Shown here piece by piece: positions 55,150-64,000 of a stretch of DNA of 64,000 nt (positions are counted from its first letter, which is position 1; every line of letters begins with the position of its first letter). Position numbers and translations under genes: made by a program. Source of the stretch: Anagrus nilaparvatae (lineage: Eukaryota; Arthropoda; Insecta; Hymenoptera; Mymaridae). The stretch is taken from contig JAKSXM010000237.1 in NCBI GenBank assembly GCA_022575985.1, positions 1,072,501 through 1,136,500 on the forward strand, read 5' to 3'. Under the pieces are notes generated by a model. That model worked only from the letters and a program-made list of their open reading frames with translations. It was not told the DNA's origin and did not search any database.

Positions 55150-58100
55150 CTAAAATATTAAATATACCAAAAAATATTAATTAATAATGAATGAATATTT
55201 TAATTCAAATATTTATGTTTTAATATTCATTATACCTCCTTATCATGATATTCTATCAAGACAGTATTTTACGTTTCTGTTTTAATCTTCATTTCTTGCT
55301 TAATTTGCTGTTAATTGATTTAAATATGTTATTATTGCAATAGAATAAAAAATTTAAGAAAAAAAATTTTGAAATTAAAAAAAATTAATTATTATTGTTG
55401 ACATTAATACCTGTTTTACAAGTTTTTTCTCATTCGTGTCTTCTTTTTCATTTTCATTTGAATCATTAAAATCAGAGGGAATTTCGAATGATTCATCTGA
55501 CTGTTAAAAAATATTATAAAATGTGTAAATCGTACTGAATCAGTTTCATTTTTATTTTTTTATAAAAAACTTTTTATTAGTAAATAATTTATATTGCTTC
55601 ACCTCATCATTAAAATTCGGAATAATTGGTTCTGAATATAAATACATGGTTCCTGTTGATTAAATATTTAGTTGAAAGTTTCAAAAAGCTTTTGATAGAC
55701 TTATTTATAACTCTTTGTATCCATGGAAACTTTAAATTATTTTATATTTTACATTTAACTAATAAAATTATTGATAGTTTATTTTTAATTAGTTGTACTC
55801 GATAAAAAAAATGCTTGGCAAAAGCATTCCTCTATTTGATAAAAGGTAAATTGAATATTACAAAACCAGGGAAACAGAGAGTTATTTTTTGCTAATTAAT
55901 GAATTTAAGCCAAAGAAAATGATGCCTTTTTATGCATACCTTTTTTAGAATTAAAGACTTTGTTTCTGAATTATTATTTTTCAATTTTGTAGCTTCTTGT
56001 TTATTTTGTTCTCGTAATAGCAACTCCTCTGATTTCTTAACAACCCCAACAATTTTCTTAAATTCTAAAACATAAAAGTGCAAAGCTAAATAAATTGTTT
56101 AAATTAATAATTTAACTAAGTAACATTTGTATCCTTTTTGTCATAATTCAACAGATAAAAATTAAATTTTGCATATTAAGTTTTCTAACTGTTTTGTAAA
56201 TCAATTTTTAGCAGCAACCAAAGTTTTGAGCACGTTTGTTATCGGTATTAAAAGCGTATAGAAAATATAAATAAATATATTTTTACGATATATACTTATA
56301 AATAGATATTATATATGTATTACCTTCCATTATATTATTATAAGAGTCTTTAGATTTTTGAATTTTTTTTTCATATTCTACAATCTCTAAATCTTGCTGT
56401 TGATAAATTTCAGACATCATGTTAACTTGATCCTGCAAATCTTTTATTTTCTCATTATTTACACAATTTTTTAATTTCAGGTTCAAGTCATTCAATTTTT
56501 TTTCTTGATTTTCTACCAATTCCTCATAATTTTTAATTTTTTCTCTGAAATTTTGCTGTTCATCAATCAATTTTTTAATTTCCTTATCTTTACTTATAAT
56601 CGTCTTTTCTAATGCCATATTTTTATTGAGTTCAATGTCGTATTTATTCTTATATAATACATCAACAGTATCCTTCGGTTCATCTTCTAATTCATCTAAA
56701 ACCTAAAAACTCTGTTACACACAAATTTAAATTCATAGAAATAATAAACAAGATTTTAACTAAATAAAACATACATCTATATTTTTATTCTCATAGCCAT
56801 CATTACAAGCTGCATTGCCTTTAGTATCATTTTTGTTTTGCCGTCTCTTTTTCTAGAATAGTAAATTATATACAAAATATTATTTGTTTTTAGATTAATT
56901 TAATTAATGCACGTTACTGACAATTTACCGAGTGCCTGTAATACTAACTTTGTCGCGAATTTTCTAGGCTTTTCACGAAACAAAGGGTCTACAGTTTAAT
57001 TAAAAACAGGAAATTGCAACTTATAAGACAATTATTTTTTTTAATTATCCGTACCCAAAAGTCTTTTACAGATCTGTATACAAGTCTGTATACAGAAATT
57101 TACTTTTTTCCTTTTTGTATTTAAATATCAATCTATACAGACCTGTATAAAAACCTACATATATACAGCTATATACAGATCTGTATACACTTTTATGAAG
57201 GGCTTTTAGGTAACGGCATGTTAATATGTCCATTTCGATTCTTAATTAATGAATAATATTTTTTTTATAAAAAATAAACTACTCAGCAAGAAAAAATTTT
57301 TTTTACATACTGCGTTTGATAATTAAATGTTTAGGATAAAAAAAAGCAAAATAAAACTGAAATCTATATTTTCCTTCTAAATATTCTTGCTTTGATGAAT
57401 ATCGAATAAACAAGATTAGGTTACGTGGAACTCGCGGAGTTAATAACTTAAAAAAAAAGTATATATATATAATAGTAAAATTATTTGTAACTATGAAAAT
57501 CATTACACTTGGAGGATGATAATCATTTGGTTCTTCGCCGTAAGTCTTCACCATAACATCTTTCCTCTGGTTCTTACTGTCACTCAGTCTGCAGTCTATA
57601 TATTGCCTCAATGCTCTCTGCATTTCTGTCCAAGCTAATAAATTATATAGTATTAAAATTTATACATGACAATAAAAGTAAATTAAAAGTGATGAATTAT
57701 GTTAAACAATTTCTTTTTTATAAATAGTTATAATATTTTGGACATTAAAAAATAATCCATTCATACTATATGTAATATTTAGATTTTTTTTTTTATCTCA
57801 GACATTACAACATTTTAAAAAGACTAGGTAGCTCCATTCTCTGTGTGCCATAGCGCGCCAACCTCCTCGAATTAAACTTAAATGAAAAATAATTTTAACC
57901 TTAAATGAATTACAATTAATAAAACAATTTGTCTATTTTACTTAAACATAATCTTTATTCATTTCTTTAAGTATAAGCTTAATATTCGAATCTTAAAAAA
58001 AGGCTATAATTAACGATAAAAAAAAATTATTTCTATAAAAGAAAATAAAAAAGAAAGAAATGCAGTAGAAATTTATGCATGAAACTATAATTAATAGGTA

Positions 58101-59118
58101 AATTTTAACTGACGTGTTAGTTTTTATTTTAAAAAAATTTGTAAACAAAATCTAAGGAAAAATTTTTTTTACATTTCAAAAGAGTTATTATTGCTATTTT
58201 TGCGTTTTTAGTTTACCGATTTAATCCACATGGGTTTTTTGGAGGATTGATCGCGAATTAAGGGGTCCTGGCAATTAAATATTGGCACTTAAATTTTCAA
58301 AATATGAAATATTTTACAAATACGAAATATTTTAATAATATGAAATATTTTAAAAGTACCTTTTTTATAAGTAGGTTTTACTAATTTAAGGGTATAGCGC
58401 CGATTTTTAGTAGACAAGACCCCAAAATTTGTGATCAGCGATCCAAAAATTCTATATACACCAAGTCTGAAAGCTCTAAGTGCAAATAAATACAAAATAC
58501 CCATTTGAGGGTACGTTTTGCTGATTTAAGGGCGAAGCGCTTATTTCTTAAATAAATGATACCGAAATTCGTGATCAGCGAAAAACTAAAATTAGCTACA
58601 TCGAAATAAAATAGGGAACAACATTTTATAAAATAAGAAACTTAAAAGTCTCAATTTCATATACGCAATGCATGCCTGAAAATGTTGAAAATGCCTATAT
58701 TGAAAATAATTTGAGTCTAACTTGAAATTTCCAGCACAGTATTTTATAGTATTAAAAAATGTTTTATCAATTTATTATAATATCAATTAAGTCTTTAATT
58801 TTTTCAAAATTTAAACTCACCACCAAACTTTAATACTTGGGCTATATGTTTCGTCATTTTCAATTTATGTATCATAATTTGCCTCATCATCTGCTTGGCT
58901 GGCCGAATTTGGACTTCTTTTTTTTCGGCTTCTACGTTAGGATACGTAGGCCACTCAATCTTAATTTTTGATTCACTTTCAATTACATTTTGAATCTGAT
59001 TATAATTGTATTCAGTCCAACACAGAAATCCAACTTCTACAAGTTGGTTATCATCTTCTTCATAATTTTCAAATTTGACAAGTGCGCACTTGTCATCTTT
59101 TGGTAACTTGATTGTAGG
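54982..59118 (-). CDS. BEN-domain protein gene (partial, multi-exon)
   Basis: Seven exons join in frame: 59118-58821, 57634-57507, 56852-56775, 56702-56324, 55652-55603, 55500-55411 and 55149-54982, with introns that begin GT and end AG. Exit phases are 1, 0, 0, 1, 0, 0, so ~396 codons read through without a stop. In order: an N-terminal region (CALVKFENYEEDDNQLVEVG...FLCWTEYNY) typical of insect BEN-family proteins; a KKRRQNK basic patch that may be a nuclear signal; a ~125-residue coiled coil (LIDEQQNFREKIKNYEELVE...LQDQVNMMSEIYQQQ); an acidic stretch; and a final exon FAYGLLDVFFTEEDFFNCSK, TG, the first half of a BEN DNA/protein-binding domain. The domain then stops at TAA TAA. One base over, the sequence reads TPKIISAIK and a GTAGAT donor, so a frameshift may have cut the domain. 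The 5' exon with the start codon is not found. A further exon-like block (56064-55940) does not fit the phase. It is a transcription-cofactor-like gene or a recent pseudogene. Confidence 0.72.
55411..55500 (-). CDS. BEN gene, acidic exon
   Basis: 90 bp, phase 0 in and out. Acceptor TTTTTTAACAG, donor CAG/GTATTA. Codes SDESFEIPSDFNDSNENEKE, then DTNEKKLVKQ, an acidic linker. Confidence 0.75.
55603..55652 (-). CDS. BEN gene, 50-bp exon
   Basis: Acceptor TTTAATCAACAG, donor GAG/GTGAAG. Reading (GA)ACC ATG it gives TMYLYSEPIIPNFNDE. It fits directly after the coiled-coil exon (phase 1). An ATG in an ACCATG context inside it could also start a short isoform. Confidence 0.65.
55940..56064 (-). CDS. 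BEN gene, optional or damaged exon
   Basis: 125 bp with acceptor ATGTTTTAG and a strong donor AAG/GTATGC. It accepts phase 1 from the coiled-coil exon and codes EFKKIVGVVKKSEELLLREQ, then NKQEATKLKNNNSETKSLIL. It exits in phase 0, whereas the next exon needs phase 1. Either it is skipped, it is an alternative last exon (reading on to a TAA after VCIKRHHFLWLKFIN), or it has lost one base, perhaps in the A6 run before the donor. Confidence 0.55.
56324..56702 (-). CDS. BEN gene, coiled-coil exon
   Basis: 379 bp. Acceptor GTTTTTAG, donor GAAG/GTAATA, phase 0 to 1. Codes VLDELEDEPKDTVDVLYKNK and then a long heptad-rich region rich in Glu, Lys, Asn and Gln, with Leu at regular spacing. Likely a dimerisation segment. 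Confidence 0.75.
56775..56852 (-). CDS. BEN gene, basic 78-bp exon
   Basis: Acceptor TATTCTAG, donor GAT/GTATGT, phase 0 in and out. Codes KKRRQNKNDTKGNAACNDGY, then ENKNID. The KKRR-K cluster could be a nuclear localisation signal. Confidence 0.72.
57054..57212. mobile_element. Small intronic element with CAGATCTGTATACA units
   Basis: AAAAGTCTTTTACAGATCTG, then TATACAAGTCTGTATACAG, is mirrored by CAGCTATATACAGATCTGTA, then TACACTTTTATGAAGGGCTTTT. The repeated unit ACAGATCTGT / GTATAC is self-complementary. It is a miniature of the architecture seen in the large palindromic elements and lies in the intron between the 128-bp and 78-bp exons. Confidence 0.6.
57507..57634 (-). CDS. BEN gene, 128-bp exon
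   Basis: Acceptor AATTTATTAG, donor AGT/GTAATG. It enters in phase 1, completing GCT (Ala) with the previous exon's G, and exits in phase 0. Codes AWTEMQRALRQYIDCRLSDS, then KNQRKDVMVKTYGEEPNDYH and PPS. Codon use and splice fit are clearly exonic. Confidence 0.75.
57848..58010. repeat. Dispersed repeat, copy B, in BEN gene intron
   Basis: GCGCCAACCTCCTCGAATTA, then AATTGTCTATTTTACTT-type text and AAGTATAAGCTTAATATTCG, match the 16460-16640 copy in the same orientation. Confidence 0.62.
58200..58600. repeat. Degenerate GTGATCAGCGA repeats in BEN gene intron
   Basis: AAATTTGTGATCAGCGATCC at 58425 and AAATTCGTGATCAGCGAAAA at 58563 follow a shared 'TTGCTGATTTAAGGGCGAAGCGC' / 'TTTACTAATTTAAGGGTATAGCGC' step. 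Members also occur near 23192, 60157 and 63640. Confidence 0.5.
58821..59118 (-). CDS. BEN gene, first recognised exon
   Basis: 298 bp. Acceptor TTCGTTCTTAG, donor GGTG/GTGAGT, phase 0 to 1. Codes PTIKLPKDDKCALVKFENYE, then DDNQLVEVGFLCWTEYNYNQ, a WPTYPNVEAEKKEVQIRP stretch, and MIHKLKMTKHIAQVLKFG. No ATG start is in frame near its 5' edge, so at least one exon lies further right or outside the window. Confidence 0.75.
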
Positions 59119-59176
59119 CTAAGAACGAAAATTAATATTTATCAAAAAATTTATTTGTGAAATTTTTTTTTGGTAC

Positions 59177-59330
59177 TCTCAATAACGAATCCAGAAAATT
59201 TTTTAAGTGGAGGGGAGGAAATCTACGATTTTAGGGGGTGAGAGAAATGTTGCACGTATAATTTGGTTAATAAAGATCTCAAAAGTGTCTATGCTTTGAA
59301 AATCTAAGTTGCTGGATTCTTCGTTATAGC
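59177..59330. mobile_element. About 150-bp TIR element
   Basis: AATAACGAATCCAGAAAATT on the left mirrors TTGCTGGATTCTTCGTTATA on the right (one 2-bp indel). It lies just upstream of the first recognised BEN exon. Confidence 0.6.
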
Positions 59331-60384
59331 TAACAATATGTTGATAATTTATATTTTTACATATTCAAAACTAAAGGGATTATTTATTTTTTATTAAAAA
59401 AAACTATAAATTAATAATTTAAAGTATATGTAAATAATTATTTAAAATAATTATTTATTTTAATTTAATGAATATAAACCAGAAAATTTTCCTTTGAAAA
59501 CTGAGAAACTTTAAACATTGGTTTCCTGAACATTGAAATCTTAAAAAATGAAAACAATGGATTTTCTTTCTATAAAGTTAAAAATTAATACGGAATTCGT
59601 TTTTTAGTGTAGTTTATAATATCATTTGAATCTGTTAATAAAAATCCCAAGTCTATGAATTTAAAAAAAATACCAATATTATCCCCTGGTGAACGCAGAG
59701 GAGGGGTGGGGAGATGCCAATCCTTGGAATCTTATTTTTTATCATAAACCATCAAATTGAGCCTAAAATGTGAAAAATATGCTGGCGCCGTAACTCCATT
59801 ACGTATAAGGTTTTTATAATTATACGAGTTTGTTGAGAGAATGAAAGCAGTGAATGAAATTTAATACTTTTTTTTTCAATTTGTTTTTTCTTTTTTTCAT
59901 TCTTCAACTACTTTTTTAAAAACTGTATTATGTAAAATATACATAAAATTGCATCACATGACATTTATGTCCCGAAAGTTCTGATACAGATGATCTTGTG
60001 ATTAAGAAACGCTGCTTAACTTAGTTTTAATTATAATTTAATTTATTAAAGTTATTAAAACGTTATTAATTAAATCCTTATAAGTATTAAATCCTCTCTA
60101 GGAAGCTTATAATTTACATATAATTTACTACGCAATAGATAAGACAATTTGTATTTTTAATGATCAGCGACCAAAAAAACCTATGGTAGAACAATTCTGA
60201 TGGTGGACGGAAACTTGACAACTTCCAACAACCGTATCTTGACTAGAGTATTTAGAGAAAATAGCATAGAAAAATTTTTAATTGTGATGCAGAGTGATGC
60301 AGAGTGATGCAGAGTTTTATATCTACCTAACAACCCTTTCTGAAGATATTAGCACAGTTTTAAGGAAAAATAATTTTTACATCA
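59331..60384. other. A+T-rich DNA; missing 5' exon not found
   Basis: I searched the minus strand for an initial exon (ATG followed by GT donor) for the BEN gene and found none convincing. A GATGCAGAGT triplication lies at 60286-60313. Confidence 0.4.
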
Positions 60385-60606
60385 CGTATCATGATGCGCG
60401 TCGATGCGAAATCTCCGCATCACGTCGCCTACCCCTTGGGTTCAAGCGTTTCATCGAAAATTACCAAGAAAACCCTATTTTATAACATTGATCCATGCGT
60501 TCCTAGACCCATTGGAGCGTAGCTGGCATATTTTTTCAACATAATAAACTCATCCATAACCATTTGGTGTAATTTGGTGTTCCAAATGTCTTGAACTCCC
60601 CTTGTA
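60385..60606. mobile_element. Solo arm of the CAAGGGGAGTTC palindrome family
   Basis: GTTTCATCGAAAATTACCAA, TTTTATAACATTGATCC and CATAACCATTTGGTGTAATT lead to TTGAACTCCCCTTGTA at the right edge, as in the right arm of the 23.5-24.4 kb element. The mirror arm is missing. The short forward frame at 60294-60485 is arm sequence. Confidence 0.75.
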
Positions 60607-61114
60607 AGTATTAAACAAATTTGGCCAATTGTAATTCATCGAGAACAGGAGTATACCATTATTAAATATTTTAAATTGTACAAATAGTGGTATATTAAGT
60701 TTTGATAATTTAAGCTGATTTAAATAACATCAAATACTTTTATATCACTTAATTTATTTAAGGGTTGCTAATTTATTAGTATTCGATGAAATTCAGATAA
60801 TGTTAAATCATTCTAACTTGATATACTTCATTTTGTAGAGCTTAAAATATTTAACCATAGCATTATAGTAATACTAAATAACAGTCTTAGTTTCAAAACT
60901 AGATTTTTCAATTATTACTTAAATTAAATAATTCATTTTATTAGTTAAATAATAATCAATATAATAACTTTTTTAAAATTGAAAAATTTTAATTTTGCAA
61001 ATAATTATTAAATAAAATATTACATTGAAAAAATTTATTGCATTTGTTGAATTCTGAAATTTGGTTTCAAAACTTAATTTTTAATAAATTTAATTGAATA
61101 ATTAATAATAATCC
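60607..61114. other. A+T-rich intergenic DNA
   Basis: Nothing recognised. Confidence 0.5.
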
Positions 61115-62599
61115 AAGAAAGGAGGTAAAATCTGGTAGCAGTAATTTTACGCAAGTAGCAGATACTTGATGTAAGTTGAATTTTGTTAAGAAAGGTGTCT
61201 AGTACTGAAGTAAACAATTTTCGTTGGTTGACAAAAGGGTGGGGGGAGGGGGGTGGAACTCATTGGGGAGGGGTTAAAAAAAAATAACCTAACCAATCGA
61301 TAAATTACCATTTTTTAAGATAAAAACATTGATTGCAATTTTTCTTAAAAATGCACCCCTTCTGAGTTACAGCGCAATGAAAAGTGTGATTTTTGCCAAA
61401 AAAATTTTTTTTTTTTTTTTTTTTTTTAGTTTTTTTATTTTTATTTGAAATCTGGTAGAATTACAAAAAAAATTATATATTACTAATTTGAAGTATTTTC
61501 GTTGACAAAGACAGCGGTTTTTATTTTTTTTGTGTACGAAAAATATTAAAGGAGATATGACATAGTCAAAAATGGTTGTTTAACGAAAAATCAAGAAACC
61601 GGATCGTTCTGGCGTAAATATCTGGAAAAATATTACTTTCACAAAAAAAATTATTCTTATCATTTTTCAAGATGATAAAATTAGGAAAATTTTGAGACCA
61701 CCTAGAACCGTTTAAAATAACCAGAAAAAAAGTTATTGGCAAAAAAAATTTTTTTCCAAAATTTTTCATGCCAATTTTTTAGCGCCATCTGGGCTGAGTT
61801 GCTTCGAAAAAAAAATCCTTTCGTGAAAAGTCAGAACACATGTTCCTTAATATATCCAGCAATTTTTGACCCTATCGGGTAATTATTGTTTATGTTTTGG
61901 CCTGTCAAAGTTGGGTAAAATCGTGTATTTTTTAAAACATTTTCAGTTTTTGGCCAGCAGCGTGAACATTATTTATTTTAAACAGCCAAGTTTTTTAGCA
62001 TTTATTTCAAGTTGCTTGTACTTCAAGTTTTTGTTAAAATTTTTCGTCTGCAAGCAGATTTGGCCGTTTAAAATTGCCTATTTTATGTTTACAACGGTAA
62101 ATGCTCTTTTTTGTCCGGCGAAATTAAAGAAAAATGGCCAATCCAATTAAAATTTTGTATATGACATGAAATTTTGGCGTTAATCTTAGCTTTGAAATGG
62201 TTCATTGTACATCTCGTTATCATTAGCCAAAAAAAAGTTATGGCCAAAATTCTTTTTTTTTCAGCAATTACAAACAATTTTTATACTTAATCCATTAGGT
62301 CACTCTATTTCTAAGTTTTATGAAAAATTTTCGTACAGTATTTTATGTTTACATGATAGCTTAATAAAATGCTGCTATAAAATTTCAAATTTAGACTTTT
62401 TTCAGCTGTAAATTAGCCGTAAAACCTTAAGTAAGTAATAAATAAGGTACGAAAGTCAAAGGTTTGTGTTTTTTTTTGTATAAATATTTAATTAAACGGA
62501 AAATTTTTACACGACAAATGTTTATAGGCAGGGGGTTTTTTAGGCACGTTATTGGGTTGGGGGTGAACTGCGGGGGTAAAATTTGAGTTCAAATTCAGA

Positions 62600-62745
62600 A
62601 GTTAAAATTATTTTCATTTACGGAAATTACGGAAACATTTACTTTAAATTGTTGTTAAAAACTAACTTTAACGGTTTCCGCTTAACAAGTTAAAGCTAAC
62701 TTTATCGGTTAAGCGGGCTTTAACGGTAACAGATTTATATATTGT
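62600..62745. repeat. TAACTTTAACGGTT-type repeats
   Basis: AACTAACTTTAACGGTTTCC, GTTAAAGCTAACTTTATCGG and GGGCTTTAACGGTAAC within 100 bp, preceded by ACGGAAATTACGGAAAC. Confidence 0.5.
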
Positions 62746-62874
62746 ATGTGACGGCCTTTCTCTCTTTATCTCTTTACAATCATTACAATACTCCCTACAC
62801 ATCGCTATTTATTATGCTTACATTAAAAGATTTTTAAAAAAAATTTTAATTACGACTTTTTTAAATTTTGTTTA

Positions 62875-63480
62875 CATTTTGGGGTACTTTTCACCCCCAG
62901 GATTGCAAATATTGTAACTTTTTTGGCTGTAAAACGAAAAGGGGCAACAAAAAAAACTTAATACCTTTTTTTCATTTTTTAAAAATTTGTATTAGTTCCC
63001 CCCCCCTGGCGAGGGGCTGAATTAATTTCTTAATAGTAAATATAAGACAAAATATTTTCAAAAAATTAGGTCATGTTTTTTGTATTTTTTCATATTCTGG
63101 GAGTAGTTTTTAACCCCCCTATTTTTAAACCTTATATCTCAATATCGGTCCATAATCAATTTTTTGTACATTGTAGGGTACTTTTTACACCCAGGGTTGC
63201 AAATCTAGTTACTTTTTCTGCTGTAAAACGAAAAGAGGCAAAAAAAAATTTAATAACAAATAAATTAAATTTTTTTTTTTTAATTTAGGGGTAGTTTTAA
63301 CCCCCCCCCCCCCCCAGGGGAGGGGTGTAATTAATTTCATAATAGTAAATATACGATAAAATATTTTCAAAAAATTGATCCAAATACAAAAAAAATAAGG
63401 AGGTCATATTTTTTGTACTTTTTCTTACTCTGGGGGTAGTTTTAACCCCCTTATTATTAAACCTTATATCTCAATTTCAG
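62875..63480. repeat. About 300-330-bp tandem duplication
   Basis: GGGTACTTTTCACCCCCAGG at 62882 recurs as GGGTACTTTTTACACCCAGG at 63175. GTCATGTTTTTTGTATTTTT at 63072 recurs at 63403, with GGGGTAGTTTTAACCCCC after each. A C15 run lies at 63301-63315. Confidence 0.72.
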
Positions 63481-64000
63481 TCCATAATAAAATAAATAAA
63501 AATCTTCATTAATTTTTCTAAAAAAATGCCATTCATTTGATAATTTTAGCAAAAATCCCAAAATATTTAAAAACAACCCCTAAAAAAAGGTACTTTTTAC
63601 TGTTTACAGGGTGATTGAGAAATTCCTGACATTAAAATCGTAATCAGCGACCCAGAAAACCCCTGAGTACCTATTTTCAACAAAATTCATTTAATATTTC
63701 CCGAGATATTAAATATTTATTTATTTTTGGCCAAAAAAAACAGTTTGGGCAATTTTTACAACATTTCGGACTAATTGCAACCAACCAAAGTTGTTTACTT
63801 CTGAACTTGACACCTTTCTTGACAAATTGCAAAAGGTTTCAAGTTGATCTGACTTGCGTAAAATTACTGCTTCATTTTACAAAAAAATTTACTTCCTTTC
63901 TTGAATTATAAAATTTAATACTTATAAATACTTGATACAACTTGCAAGTTGACAAAATCTAATTTTGCAATTAATTAAGACATAAAATATTTGATTTGAA

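Larger units (their letters stand above)
61115..63905. mobile_element. Inverted-repeat element, about 120-bp outer arms
   Basis: GGTAGCAGTAATTTTACGCA at 61133 mirrors GCGTAAAATTACTGC near 63855. TTAAGAAAGGTGTCTAGTAC and AAGTAAACAATTTTCGTTGG mirror the sequence at 63785-63830. The interior is not palindromic. It includes a T23 run (61405-61427), an unexplained stretch (61440-62600) without coding signal, a TTAACGG-rich stretch (62600-62745), and a tandem duplication (62875-63480). Confidence 0.68.

Overview
This is eukaryotic nuclear DNA, very A+T-rich. It most resembles an arthropod, probably insect, genome. The reasons are the jockey/CR1-group and R1-like LINE remnants, a FLYWCH/MULE relic, a BEN-domain gene with short A+T-rich introns, and a dense load of small terminal-inverted-repeat elements. 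I cannot name the species. Bacterial-style gene calling does not apply here. Almost every open frame of 60-100 codons falls in low-complexity or palindromic repeat DNA and is not coding.

Two coding units stand out. (1) An old LINE on the minus strand, about 25383-30785, keeps an intact reverse transcriptase domain. Its ORF1 has one in-frame stop and a frameshift, its endonuclease has an internal deletion, and a second, 5'-truncated LINE is nested in the endonuclease with a 9-bp target duplication. (2) A host-like multi-exon gene on the minus strand (about 59118 down to 54982) can be assembled by hand from splice sites and matching phases. It has an N-terminal region, a coiled coil, and the start of a BEN domain. 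Its 5' exon is not seen, and the BEN domain stops early.

Most of the rest is inverted-repeat DNA. By eye about a third of the window lies in long imperfect palindromes: 3.48-5.79, 10.92-14.85, 17.86-20.17, 23.47-24.44, 30.80-31.77, 32.30-33.00, 33.40-36.48, 36.89-41.08, 42.65-43.63 and 61.1-63.9 kb. Several share one architecture: weak terminal inverted repeats, then arrays of a short and often self-complementary unit, then a core. The unit differs from element to element (CCGTATATACGG; CATGTATG-type; TTTGTTGAATCAAC-type; a 34-bp unit in the largest). Two of them carry a tRNA-like Pol III box A/box B cassette followed by T-runs just inside the right array.

Layout: 0-3 kb, LINE crumbs and unexplained DNA; 3.5-5.8, first palindrome; 7-8.8, tandem repeat and LINE remnants; 11-17.8, two elements bounded by GGTTCCTCA with 150-bp monomers; 17.9-20.2, CCGTATATACGG element with a nested MITE; 21.6-22, FLYWCH/MULE relic; 23.5-24.4, palindrome; 25.4-30.8, LINE; 30.8-36.5, two tRNA-bearing palindromic elements; 36.9-41.1, giant palindrome; 42.2-43.6, two palindromic elements; 45.4-46.2, G+C-richer island; 47.9-52.4, tandem arrays; 54.6-59.3, BEN gene and MITEs; 60.4-63.9, solo arm and another inverted-repeat element.
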